This document shows, in pieces, positions 7,020-14,032 of a stretch of DNA of 14,032 nucleotides. The notes beneath the pieces are model-generated. The model searched no databases, was not told where the DNA came from, and saw only the letters and a program-made list of their open reading frames with translations. Source of the stretch: JBLFWJ01 sp047611425. GTDB lineage: Bacteria; Bacteroidota; Bacteroidia; UBA10329. Position 1 is the stretch's first letter. The number at the start of each line of letters is the position of its first letter. Both the position numbers and the translations under genes were made by a program. Location: contig JBLFWJ010000083.1 in NCBI GenBank assembly GCA_047611425.1, positions 1-14,032 on the forward strand, written 5' to 3'.

Positions 7020-7270
7020 AAATCGTCTGGACTGAATCCGCTTGGAACGACTATCTGTACTGGCAAAAAACCGACAAAAAGATTCTCAAAAGAATCAACG
7101 AACTTATAAAAGTTTGCTTACGAACACCACTTGAGGGCATCGGAAAACCAGAAGCTTTGCAGCACGATTTAAAAGGATATTGGTCGAGACGGATTGATAA
7201 AGAACACCGATTGGTTTACGCTGCAAACGAAAATGAGCTTCTGATTATTTCTTGCAGATACCACTATTGA
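7016..7270 (+). CDS. yoeB: YoeB family mRNA interferase toxin
   Basis: 84 residues, the same length as E. coli YoeB, which it resembles along its whole length. YoeB binds the 70S ribosomal A site and cleaves mRNA. All residues reported as catalytic are kept: Glu46 (GKPE), Arg65 (EHRLVY) and the terminal His83-Tyr84 (CRYHY). Other family marks are NDYLYWQKTDKK (11-22), EGIGKPEAL (40-48) and GYWSRRI (54-60). With no lesion visible, the toxin should be active and needs its antitoxin. Its stop is 4 nt before the second 39-bp repeat copy. Confidence 0.96.
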   Translation: MKIVWTESAWNDYLYWQKTDKKILKRINELIKVCLRTPLEGIGKPEALQHDLKGYWSRRIDKEHRLVYAANENELLIISCRYHY

Positions 7271-7274
7271 CGCC

Positions 7275-7313
7275 TTCTTAACCGCAAAAGGCGCGGAGTT
7301 TTCGCAAAGGTCG
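7275..7313. repeat. 39-bp direct repeat, copy 2
   Basis: Identical to 6642-6680 over 39 bp with a unit-to-unit distance of 633 bp. Identity ends sharply on both sides: C versus T before it, GAGCAG versus CGAAGA after it. It lies between the toxin stop and the inverted-repeat element at 7324. Confidence 0.9.
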
Positions 7314-7323
7314 GAGCAGAGCC

Positions 7324-7464
7324 AGTTCCCCCTTTTAAAGGGGGTGGATTCGACTGAAACGAGAAGACGGGGTATTCACTCTCGGTGCCACAATGAAGAA
7401 ACCGTACAGTCAATTATAAAAGCAATCCCCCGCCCTTCGGGCACCCCCCTTAAAAGTGGGAATT
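7324..7464. mobile_element. MITE-like 141-bp element with imperfect terminal inverted repeats
   Basis: The left end (7324-7346, AGTTCCCCCTTTTAAAGGGG...) and the right end (7442-7464) are inverted copies of each other with 20 of 23 positions identical. No protein is encoded between them. The left end is itself a near-palindrome (CCCCCTTTTAAAGGGGG), and a GCCC-TTC-GGGC hairpin lies at 7432-7442. The region separates the convergent yoeB and formate dehydrogenase genes and may also end transcription from both sides. No target-site duplication is obvious. Confidence 0.5.
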
Positions 7465-7475
7465 AAAAAATCAAC

Positions 7476-10199
7476 TTAAACCTTTGCATACTTCCCTTTG
7501 CTCTTCCGAATTCGAACAGAAACAACTTTGTACTCAGGGCACATTGCTTCCGTGTCATGCACATCCGAGGTCACATTATTAACCATAATCTCTGGAAAGT
7601 GGAAGGTTGTGCTGAGAATTCCGGGTTTCACATCATCTGTCAATCGCGCTTTGATGTCAACTTTTCCTCGAGGAGATTCGATGCAAACCAAATCGCCATC
7701 AGAAATCGCATTGTTCTTCGCGTCTTCAGGATTCATCATTAAATGGTCTTCCGTTAAAATCTCCACATTACCCGTTCTACGTGTCATTGCGCCACAATTG
7801 TAATGCTCCAACTCACGGTTGGTAGTGAGGATGTACGGGTAGTCTTTTCCGTTTTGAACGATTTCTTCGCTCTCTTTGAAAGCTTTGAAGTCAAACAATC
7901 CCAATCCCCTCTTGAAGGATTCCGTGTGTAGAATTTGGGTGTCAGTTCCGTCTAAAGCAACTGGCCATTGTTTGCCGTTGTCACCCAATTCCTCCCATTT
8001 AATTCCTGCGAAGAATGGAACGATTTGAGAAATTTCTTCGAGCATTCCATCAGGTGTGTAATCTGCCTGCTCGTAGCCCATTTTATTCATTATGTCCACG
8101 ATAATTTGTCCATCAGGCTTGGTGCCTTCAATTGGCTCCACTACTTGATTCACACGCTGAACTCTTCGCTCTCCATTGGTGAACGTTCCACTTTTTTCGA
8201 GGAATGATGATCCCGGAAGAATGACGTCCGCATACTTAGCTGTTTCCGTCATAAAAAGCTCTTGAACGACCACTAGGTCTGTGGCTTCCATAGCCCTGAT
8301 CACCTTCTGAGTATTCGGATCAGTCTGCACTATATCCTCTCCAATAATCCAAATGGCTTTGAGCTTTCCTTCGAGCGCAGCATCAAACATTTCGGGAATC
8401 TTAAAGCCTACATGCGATGGCAATTTGGCTCCATAGAACTGCTCATATTTCTGTTGAACATCAGGCTTGGTGATATCCATGTATCCTGCACCCTGATGTG
8501 GTTGCACGCCCATATCAGCACTTCCCTGAACGTTATTCTGACCTCGAAGTGGATTCACTCCAACGCCTCTTCTACCAATGTTTCCGGTAAGAAGAGCAAG
8601 ATCAGCAATTTGCATAACCGTAAACGTTCCTTGAGAATGTTCCGTCACACCTAAACCATGGAAACTCATCGCATTTGGTGCTGATGCATAAGCAACGCCC
8701 GCGGCCTTGATAATCTCACGATCAACGCCACAAACTTTCTCCATTTCATCAATGTCGAGTTGTTTGATGTGATTGACGAAATCGTCATAACCTTCGGTTC
8801 TGTTTTCAATGAATGTCTCATCAACAAGACCAGCATCGATGATATAATACATCATCATGTTGAGCACAGCTACGTTGGTTCCAGGACGCAAAGGAATGTG
8901 ATGATGTGCATATTTGGCCAACTCGGTTCTACGGGGGTCAATGACAATGCAGACGTTATCTGTCTTCATCGCAAACTGCTTCATTTTTGCCCCGGTAACT
9001 GGGTGTCCGTCAGTTGGATTAGCACCAATGACCATAATGCAATTGGTGTCCTTCAGGTCATCAATTGAATTCGTGGCAGCTCCGGTTCCATATGTGCGCT
9101 GCATTCCCAGCGCGGTTGGTGAGTGACACACTCGTGCACAACCATCAATATTATTGGTTCCGATGACTGCTCGAATGAACTTCTGCATGAGATAGTTCTC
9201 CTCGTTTGTGCAACGAGCGGAAGAAATTCCAGCGATACTGTCGGAGCCGAAATTCTCTTTATAATCGGTCAGTTTTCCAGCGATGTAGTCGTAAGCTTCA
9301 TCCCAAGTAACGTCTTCAAAAATTCCATTTCTCTTGATCTTCGGAGAACGCAATCTTTCAGGATGATCGTAGAATTTGAATGCATAGCGGCCCTTCAAGC
9401 AAGTGTGGCCTTGGTTTACTTCCGCATCAAATGGCGCTTGAATGGACAGGATCTTTCCGTTTGATGTGGAGATATCCAAGTTGCAACCGACTCCGCAATA
9501 AGTACAAACGGTTCTGGTTTTTTCAGACGGCCTAACCGACTTGCTCATGAAAACATCGGAGATTGCCGAGGTTGGGCAAGCCTGTGAACAAGCACCACAA
9601 CTCACGCAATCAGACTCCATGAAACTCTCGTCAATTCCTTTGATAATGTGAGAATCGAAACCTCGCCCAGCCATGTTCAACACAAACTCGCCTTGGACTT
9701 CATCACATGCACGAACGCAACGATAGCAATTGATACACTTACTCAAATCCGAAGTCATATAAGGATGACTCTTGTCCTTTTCACGATCCAAATGGTTCTT
9801 CCCTTCGGGATATCTCACTTCCGTAATTCCGACTGATGCGGCCACAGATTGCAGCTCGCAATTGCCGTTCACTTCGCAGGTTAAACAATCCAAAGGATGG
9901 TCCGTCAAGACCAATTCAATGATATTCTTTCTAAGATCCTGAATCGCTTCAGAATCAGGATAGATGTAGCAATTGTCCATCACCGGAGAATGGCATGAAG
10001 CCATTGTCTTTCGCTTTCCATCCTTCTCTAACGCAACTTCAACGCTACAAACTCTGCACGATCCATACGGATCAAGATTTGGTGCGTCACACAAAGTTGG
10101 AATCAGATCAGCGGTCATGTGCTTTCTGACAAACGCAAGCATGGTCTCGCCTTCCTCTAAAGAGTAAGGCTGATTATTGATGTATGCGATCTTCTCCAT
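7476..10199 (-). CDS. fdhA: Molybdenum/tungsten formate dehydrogenase, alpha subunit
   Basis: 907 residues. It oxidises formate to CO2 (or the reverse) at a bis-pterin Mo/W centre and passes electrons through iron-sulfur clusters. The NuoG-like N-terminus has a 2Fe-2S site (C37, C48, C51, C69), a His-Cys 4Fe-4S site (H101, C105, C108, C114), two ferredoxin clusters (C155/158/161/165 and C198/201/204/208), then the catalytic-domain cluster (C232, C235, C239, C267). The metal-ligand motif is ARVCHSPT with Cys358-His359, where E. coli FdhH has selenocysteine. The C-terminal dinucleotide-binding domain (about 785-895) has TTNRELEHYNCGAMTRRTGN. No twin-arginine signal, so cytoplasmic. No NuoF/NuoE-like partner and no fdhD are adjacent, so the electron acceptor is unknown. 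A related oxidoreductase on another substrate is possible but less likely. Confidence 0.93.
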   Translation of the reverse strand: MEKIAYINNQPYSLEEGETMLAFVRKHMTADLIPTLCDAPNLDPYGSCRVCSVEVALEKDGKRKTMASCHSPVMDNCYIYPDSEAIQDLRKNIIELVLTDHPLDCLTCEVNGNCELQSVAASVGITEVRYPEGKNHLDREKDKSHPYMTSDLSKCINCYRCVRACDEVQGEFVLNMAGRGFDSHIIKGIDESFMESDCVSCGACSQACPTSAISDVFMSKSVRPSEKTRTVCTYCGVGCNLDISTSNGKILSIQAPFDAEVNQGHTCLKGRYAFKFYDHPERLRSPKIKRNGIFEDVTWDEAYDYIAGKLTDYKENFGSDSIAGISSARCTNEENYLMQKFIRAVIGTNNIDGCARVCHSPTALGMQRTYGTGAATNSIDDLKDTNCIMVIGANPTDGHPVTGAKMKQFAMKTDNVCIVIDPRRTELAKYAHHHIPLRPGTNVAVLNMMMYYIIDAGLVDETFIENRTEGYDDFVNHIKQLDIDEMEKVCGVDREIIKAAGVAYASAPNAMSFHGLGVTEHSQGTFTVMQIADLALLTGNIGRRGVGVNPLRGQNNVQGSADMGVQPHQGAGYMDITKPDVQQKYEQFYGAKLPSHVGFKIPEMFDAALEGKLKAIWIIGEDIVQTDPNTQKVIRAMEATDLVVVQELFMTETAKYADVILPGSSFLEKSGTFTNGERRVQRVNQVVEPIEGTKPDGQIIVDIMNKMGYEQADYTPDGMLEEISQIVPFFAGIKWEELGDNGKQWPVALDGTDTQILHTESFKRGLGLFDFKAFKESEEIVQNGKDYPYILTTNRELEHYNCGAMTRRTGNVEILTEDHLMMNPEDAKNNAISDGDLVCIESPRGKVDIKARLTDDVKPGILSTTFHFPEIMVNNVTSDVHDTEAMCPEYKVVSVRIRKSKGKYAKV

Positions 10200-10238
10200 T
10201 TTGCCTTCCTGATTATTTACACAGACCTATTCAATGTC

Positions 10239-10267
10239 GGAAATTACAGATTCTCGTTTTGGATCAA
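10239..10267 (-). promoter_or_regulatory. Candidate promoter for the formate dehydrogenase gene
   Basis: On the minus strand TTG (10267-10265) is followed after 18 nt by TAATTTCC (10246-10239), six of eight positions of... the TAnnTTTG pattern when its two free positions are counted. This would give a leader of about 35 nt before the ATG at 10199. The same 143-bp gap must also serve the divergent plus-strand gene. Weak match, so only a candidate. Confidence 0.25.
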
Positions 10268-10342
10268 AGGGAAATGGCCCAATCTGACAACCAATATTGA
10301 ATGAAATGTCATCTGCTTACTATTCGTAAACTTGTGGTGACG

Positions 10343-10765
10343 ATGAATGTGATGCGCTTTTCCATAGCAGTGCTTGCCACTTGGGTGTTTTTCACCATAG
10401 GTGGAGCGGTTTGGCACGAGGTACTTTTTGATGGTCTTTATACCGAGTGGGTCTTCGGAATTGAGCGTTTAGAAATGCCAATTCTCTACTTCATCATCAA
10501 TGACATCATGCGAAGCATTGTCTACGTGTATGTGTATCACATGCTTTACAAAGGTGGCAATCCGGTCAGCAAAGGATTGAAATTTGGTTTCCTCATGGGG
10601 ATTCTCACTGGGCTTAGCGTTACAGGCTATTACGGTGATTTCAATATTACCTCGCCTAGTTGGGCCATTATGGAATTCGGATTTAACATCATCCGATCCC
10701 TAGTTGGCGGTTTGATTATTGCCTTAATCATTGGCAAGCGAAAACCAGGGATAGAACCACTTTAG
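10343..10765 (+). CDS. Small integral membrane protein, unknown function
   Basis: 140 residues from the ATG at 10343; an upstream ATG at 10301 adds 14 residues (MKCHLLTIRKLVVT) before the first helix and cannot be excluded, and a third ATG lies at 10352. Four hydrophobic segments are seen at about 6-24, 46-66, 78-96 and 112-132. Conserved-looking features are GGAVWHEVLF at the end of helix 1, KGLKFGFLMGILTG in helix 3 and a basic tail (GKRKPG). The first helix ending in G-x-x-W is reminiscent of DUF1761-like small membrane proteins, but I do not claim membership. It is divergent from the formate dehydrogenase gene and convergent with the glycosyltransferase fusion; nothing links it functionally to either. 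Confidence 0.78.
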   Translation: MNVMRFSIAVLATWVFFTIGGAVWHEVLFDGLYTEWVFGIERLEMPILYFIINDIMRSIVYVYVYHMLYKGGNPVSKGLKFGFLMGILTGLSVTGYYGDFNITSPSWAIMEFGFNIIRSLVGGLIIALIIGKRKPGIEPL

Positions 10766-10780
10766 GCTAGCTGTTGGCAA

Positions 10781-12628
10781 TTAGGCATTAGGACTTGGCT
10801 TTTTCAAAACATAAGTGTTCTGTCTAAAGAAGATTAGGAATCGTTCAGACTTAAACTCCTTCAATTCAAATCCATACTTCGAAAACAGAGCCTTCCACTC
10901 AGTATCGGTCTTGTTGGTATGTGGATGCCCAATGAATTCGAGATTGACGATGCTATCCGTGACATGGGTGATTAATTCCTGCCAAGGGGTTTTACAGACA
11001 TCTTCCATCACGACCAGCTTGTTTGTCAAATCGAATGCTTGACTGATTAGTTTCTCAGGATCATCAACATGATGAAGCATGGTTATCATCTGAATGGCAT
11101 CAACCTTTGAAGTAACGGCCGAACTCAGATCAGACCCATCGTAAATTGTTGGCTTCACTGATTTGAACAAGCTCTTATCATCAACATCCACAGGAATAAT
11201 GTTGATTCCAGATTGGTCCATCTTTAGCGAAAGAGCACCATTTCCACAGCCTAGATCCACCACCGTTTCCCCTTTCTGAAAAATGCCATTTAGCCGATTC
11301 CATTTCACATCTGCCTTACGTTTTGTATACCACCGAAGGAGAGGGTTGAGAAGTCCCATTTCGTAGATTAGCCATACATAAACTGGAAGGTATTCCATCC
11401 AGAGCACCCATGTGTTTTCCTGTACTCCTCCACCTCTAAATGCGTGATAAGAAAGTGGGACGAGTAACGACCACAGGAAGGCAGAACGGTATTTCGAAAA
11501 AATGGAAAATGGAATCAATACAGCTATGTACCAAGGATTAACGGTGGTTGCGAAGAGGTAATAAATCATCCAAGCAAACATGAAAATGGCAGGCAAATTC
11601 CATTGCTTTCTCTTTAAAACAGACAACGCTAAGATTAAACCAAGCACAATGAAAGGCACCACCTTTCCGGTAAGATAAATGATGTTGTAGCCTTTCCACC
11701 AAAAGCCAAATTCTCGGATCAGGTAGTAAATACTGCCATTGAATTCGAAACTCAGGAAGTACTTCTGAAGCGAAGCATTCATGTGAATTAACTGATCCAC
11801 ATTTGCCATTGGGATAAAACCTGCGAGAGCAATCGACCCTACAATACTGCCAAAAACCACACCGCGAGACCACTTCAACTTTAGAATGATTGCTGGCAAA
11901 AACATCAGTGGTAAAAGCTTTGAGAGTACTGCCAATCCAAAGGCACTGGCCGCTAAAATGAGTCCGTCTTTTGCCCACAGCCACAAAAACAGCAACATGA
12001 AAAACACCATGAATACTTCACCGTGTAGGTTTCCAGTGAATTCGATGATGATCAGCGGATTGAGTGCGTAAAGCATCAATTCGGTTGCCGACCTTTCGTA
12101 GTGTTTAAGTAGTTTCAGAATGAGAATCATACTGCCGAACTCTGCCAGAATGACCAACAATCTCAAAGTGATCAACTTCAGCAGAATACTATGGCCTGCA
12201 ATAAGATTCACAAAGGCGTAGATAACCTGCTGAAAAGGTGGATAAACTGAATAGTATTCCTTGGAATTCAGAAGAGGATAAAGTCCTTCGGCATCAAATA
12301 ATGGTTGCTGAACCAGCCATTCTTTTGGTGTGAACTGAAATGGTGAAATGCCATCTAAAAGGAGTTTTCCATCCCACAAATAGCGATAGACATCATCGGA
12401 CAAAGAAGGCAAATGGAAGAGGTAAACCGCCCTCATCAATAGTCCAAGAACGAGAACCTGTTTAACGGTGATTTTCAGATCAAACCAAGTCAGAAACCAG
12501 AAGAGATTCAAACCAGCGAAGGATGCTAACAGTAAAACGGTTTGCTCCCGTTCGACCCAAAAGGCCATTGCTCCATGCAATACCAACATGAGCAACAGGA
12601 CGACAAGATGAAACCTTTGCCGAACCAT
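10781..12628 (-). CDS. GT-C type glycosyltransferase fused to a SAM methyltransferase
   Basis: 615 residues. Residues 1 to about 430 form a polytopic GT-C glycosyltransferase of the GT87/mannosyltransferase kind: around ten or more hydrophobic helices, the acidic loop SLSDDVYRYLWDGKLLLDG (75-93, with Asp78-Asp79 as likely catalytic/metal residues), SVYPPFQQ (127-134), NLHGEVF (200-206) and VNPWYIAVLIPF (363-374). Such enzymes use a lipid-phosphate sugar and act on the outer face of the inner membrane. A short basic linker (RWYTKRKADVKW, 432-443) leads into a class I methyltransferase: motif I VVDLGCGNG (456-464), acidic Asp481/483, MLHHVDDPEKLI (517-528), then a C-terminal WKALFSKYGFELKEF. 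The reading frame is unbroken, so the fusion seems genuine. It starts 6 nt after the stop of the family-2 glycosyltransferase and is surely co-transcribed. Product unknown; a methylated glycolipid or glycan is an inference. Confidence 0.88.
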   Translation of the reverse strand: MVRQRFHLVVLLLMLVLHGAMAFWVEREQTVLLLASFAGLNLFWFLTWFDLKITVKQVLVLGLLMRAVYLFHLPSLSDDVYRYLWDGKLLLDGISPFQFTPKEWLVQQPLFDAEGLYPLLNSKEYYSVYPPFQQVIYAFVNLIAGHSILLKLITLRLLVILAEFGSMILILKLLKHYERSATELMLYALNPLIIIEFTGNLHGEVFMVFFMLLFLWLWAKDGLILAASAFGLAVLSKLLPLMFLPAIILKLKWSRGVVFGSIVGSIALAGFIPMANVDQLIHMNASLQKYFLSFEFNGSIYYLIREFGFWWKGYNIIYLTGKVVPFIVLGLILALSVLKRKQWNLPAIFMFAWMIYYLFATTVNPWYIAVLIPFSIFSKYRSAFLWSLLVPLSYHAFRGGGVQENTWVLWMEYLPVYVWLIYEMGLLNPLLRWYTKRKADVKWNRLNGIFQKGETVVDLGCGNGALSLKMDQSGINIIPVDVDDKSLFKSVKPTIYDGSDLSSAVTSKVDAIQMITMLHHVDDPEKLISQAFDLTNKLVVMEDVCKTPWQELITHVTDSIVNLEFIGHPHTNKTDTEWKALFSKYGFELKEFKSERFLIFFRQNTYVLKKPSPNA

Positions 12629-12634
12629 CGTGAT

Positions 12635-14032
12635 CTAGCGGTTTAAACTGTGACGGATGGAATAAACAAAGACAGACCCAAAGCCTAAACTTAAAAGGAG
12701 GTGGAACGGCAAAAACGAGAAATACTCAAGTCGAATACCCATATAGATTCCGTAAGCAAAATAGAGTGCAAGTATTCCCTCAACAAATGAGACTGAGGAC
12801 AAATTGAAAGACATGTACCGATTGTTGGCCATGCTATCCGTCTTCTTAACCACATTGAATTTTGGTGTTCGAATAAACGGGGTTTTTCTACCAAGAAAAC
12901 CCTCGGCAACCGCAACCGTGTTGTGCCAGCTCAAGCCCATGCTTAAACTTAAAAACCTCGGAAATATCGAAGCGAATTTCAATCCTGCAAGAAACTTATT
13001 GGAATGATTCTGTTTGAATGCCGTCCAATAAAAGAAGGTCAAAATCAAAAATCCAAAGAAGAATAAAAACGTGAACGCAAGAATCCTTGGGTCGATATTT
13101 TCAACCCATAAATACTCAACCAATGGCACACTGCACAAGGCTGATATGAGGATAAAAAAGAAGATTGAAGTATTCATCAAGTGAAAGAATGCGTGTGCCT
13201 TCACTCGAAAAGGAAGGTCAGATCTAAGCACATTACCCAGGTTTTTCCGAGCATTTTCAGCTCCGCCTTTGTTCCATCTATACTGCTGAGATTTCACCGC
13301 TTGTATTGCCGCTGGAATCTCTGCTGGTGCAGTGTAGCCCTCCATGTAATGGAACTGCCAACCAGCCAATTGCGCTCGATAACTCAAATCTAGATCTTCG
13401 GTTAGCGTATCAGAACTCCACCCACCAGCATCCTCAATACATTGCTTGCGCCATACACCAGCCGTTCCATTAAAATTGATGAAACTATTGCTTGAATCTC
13501 GGCCTTGTTGCTCTATCCGAAAGTGTCCGTCCAGGCCAAAAGCTTGGAGTTTAGTCAATGCTGAATAGTCTTCATTCAAGTGCGCCCACCTTGCTTGCAC
13601 TGCGCCTACTTCATCTTTAAAATGTGGAATCGTTTTCTTTAGGAAATCTTTTTCGGGCAGAAAATCTGCATCAAAAACCGCTAAGAACTCACCCTTCGCC
13701 ACTTTCATTCCGTACGCCAGTGCTCCGGCCTTGAAACCAGACCTGTCCTCACGAAGAACATGTTTTATATCGATTCCTTCTTTCGCAATCTCATCAATGA
13801 TAGTCCGAGCAACATCCAGCGAATCGTCTGTTGAATCATCCAACACTTGAATTTCAAGTTTGTCTGATGGGTAGTCCATCTTGGCCACTTTACGAATCAA
13901 TCGCTCAATCACATACCGTTCGTTAAACACCGGTAATTGAATGGTCACCATAGGCCAAACTTCAGGTTGTTCTGGCTCCTTTTGTGGCACCTTTTTGCTA
14001 CGCAGATAACGCATCGTGAGGTCGCCTTGCGA
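12635..14032 (-). CDS. Family 2 glycosyltransferase, cellulose synthase/CslA-like (5' end beyond window)
   Basis: A first ATG is at 14014, but the frame stays open to the edge (preceding codons read SQGDLT), and homologous proteins have an N-terminal helix ending in a similar TxRYLRxKK stretch. The true start is therefore probably outside. Numbering from that ATG: GT-A fold with VTIQLPVFNERYV (23-35), VLDDSTDD (57-64), GFKAGAL (93-99), DAD metal site (115-117), TEDLDL with the catalytic acid (205-210) and QQYRW (243-247), the processive D,D,D,QxxRW pattern. Several membrane helices follow (about 275-455), with a conserved RxPKFNVV segment. It makes a beta-linked polysaccharide or glycolipid from a nucleotide sugar in the inner membrane; the sugar cannot be told. 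The methyltransferase fusion follows after 6 nt. Confidence 0.92.
   Translation of the reverse strand, partial: SQGDLTMRYLRSKKVPQKEPEQPEVWPMVTIQLPVFNERYVIERLIRKVAKMDYPSDKLEIQVLDDSTDDSLDVARTIIDEIAKEGIDIKHVLREDRSGFKAGALAYGMKVAKGEFLAVFDADFLPEKDFLKKTIPHFKDEVGAVQARWAHLNEDYSALTKLQAFGLDGHFRIEQQGRDSSNSFINFNGTAGVWRKQCIEDAGGWSSDTLTEDLDLSYRAQLAGWQFHYMEGYTAPAEIPAAIQAVKSQQYRWNKGGAENARKNLGNVLRSDLPFRVKAHAFFHLMNTSIFFFILISALCSVPLVEYLWVENIDPRILAFTFLFFFGFLILTFFYWTAFKQNHSNKFLAGLKFASIFPRFLSLSMGLSWHNTVAVAEGFLGRKTPFIRTPKFNVVKKTDSMANNRYMSFNLSSVSFVEGILALYFAYGIYMGIRLEYFSFLPFHLLLSLGFGSVFVYSIRHSLNR

Noticed and set aside
6642..7464. CRISPR array or defence island around the repeats
   Set aside because: There are only two copies of the 39-mer, spaced by a two-gene operon, with no cas, nuclease, ATPase or reverse transcriptase genes nearby.
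9118..9135. Selenocysteine at the formate dehydrogenase metal ligand
   Set aside because: The ligand codon in ARVCHSP is an ordinary cysteine codon, so no recoding is needed.
9123..9464. 113-codon open frame on the plus strand inside the formate dehydrogenase gene
   Set aside because: It lies wholly antisense to a gene with clear domains, and its translation shows no recognisable motif; it is a shadow frame.
11280..11340. Frameshift or assembly join between the glycosyltransferase and methyltransferase domains
   Set aside because: The frame is continuous, the linker is a natural-looking basic stretch after a helix, and codon use does not change.
11538..11984. 148-codon minus-strand frame within the glycosyltransferase fusion
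   Set aside because: Same strand but another frame of the strongly supported GT-C gene; composition rich in Cys, His and Trp is typical of a shadow.

Overview
The window reads as accessory-light chromosomal DNA from a member of the Bacteroidota, probably a marine or freshwater Flavobacteriia/Cryomorphaceae-type bacterium. This is inferred from gene content only: a kinase with the HTCS layout (histidine kinase + receiver + AraC-type HTH in one chain), signal peptides ending in AQT, starts with little Shine-Dalgarno signal, a TAnnTTTG-type -7 box before the toxin-antitoxin pair, and a yicC/gmk/nadD cluster. Nearly all genes lie on the minus strand, so operons read right to left.

Layout, left to right. 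(1) 1-86: the N-terminus of an exported protein that runs off the left edge. (2) 87-361: AT-rich spacer with a 9-bp-period tandem repeat and three copies of one 9-mer. (3) 362-1888: a membrane-anchored protein that looks like a decayed subtilase, with a strong terminator. (4) 1889-2131: spacer with three consecutive hairpins. (5) 2132-6635: a minus-strand gene train yicC > DUF1684 lipid/lipoprotein-associated-type exported protein > gmk > nadD > short HTCS-like kinase. gmk and nadD overlap by ATGA; the kinase starts a few codons after nadD. (6) 6642-7464: a small mobile-looking island holding a plus-strand YefM/YoeB toxin-antitoxin operon between two identical 39-bp direct repeats, followed by a 141-bp element with imperfect terminal inverted repeats. 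(7) 7476-10199: a large Mo/W-dependent formate dehydrogenase alpha subunit with a NuoG-like iron-sulfur N-terminus and cysteine instead of selenocysteine. (8) 10343-10765: a divergent small four-helix membrane protein. (9) 10781-14032: a two-gene operon of a processive family-2 glycosyltransferase (5' end beyond the right edge) and a GT-C glycosyltransferase fused to a SAM methyltransferase.

How the genes work together: gmk and nadD are nucleotide housekeeping (GMP to GDP; NaMN to NaAD), and YicC is an RNA-degrading factor. The kinase appended to them carries its own DNA-binding domain but no sensor, and the decayed subtilase lies directly downstream of it. The glycosyltransferase pair probably makes and methylates a membrane-linked sugar or glycan. 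YefM/YoeB is a self-contained type II toxin-antitoxin system. The formate dehydrogenase stands alone, with no partner subunit or FdhD in the window. I see no CRISPR array, rRNA, tRNA, integrase, transposase or recognisable defence island. The most unusual items are the degenerate subtilase, the sensorless HTCS, the repeat-flanked TA module and the GT-C/methyltransferase fusion; none can be called a new system from sequence alone.
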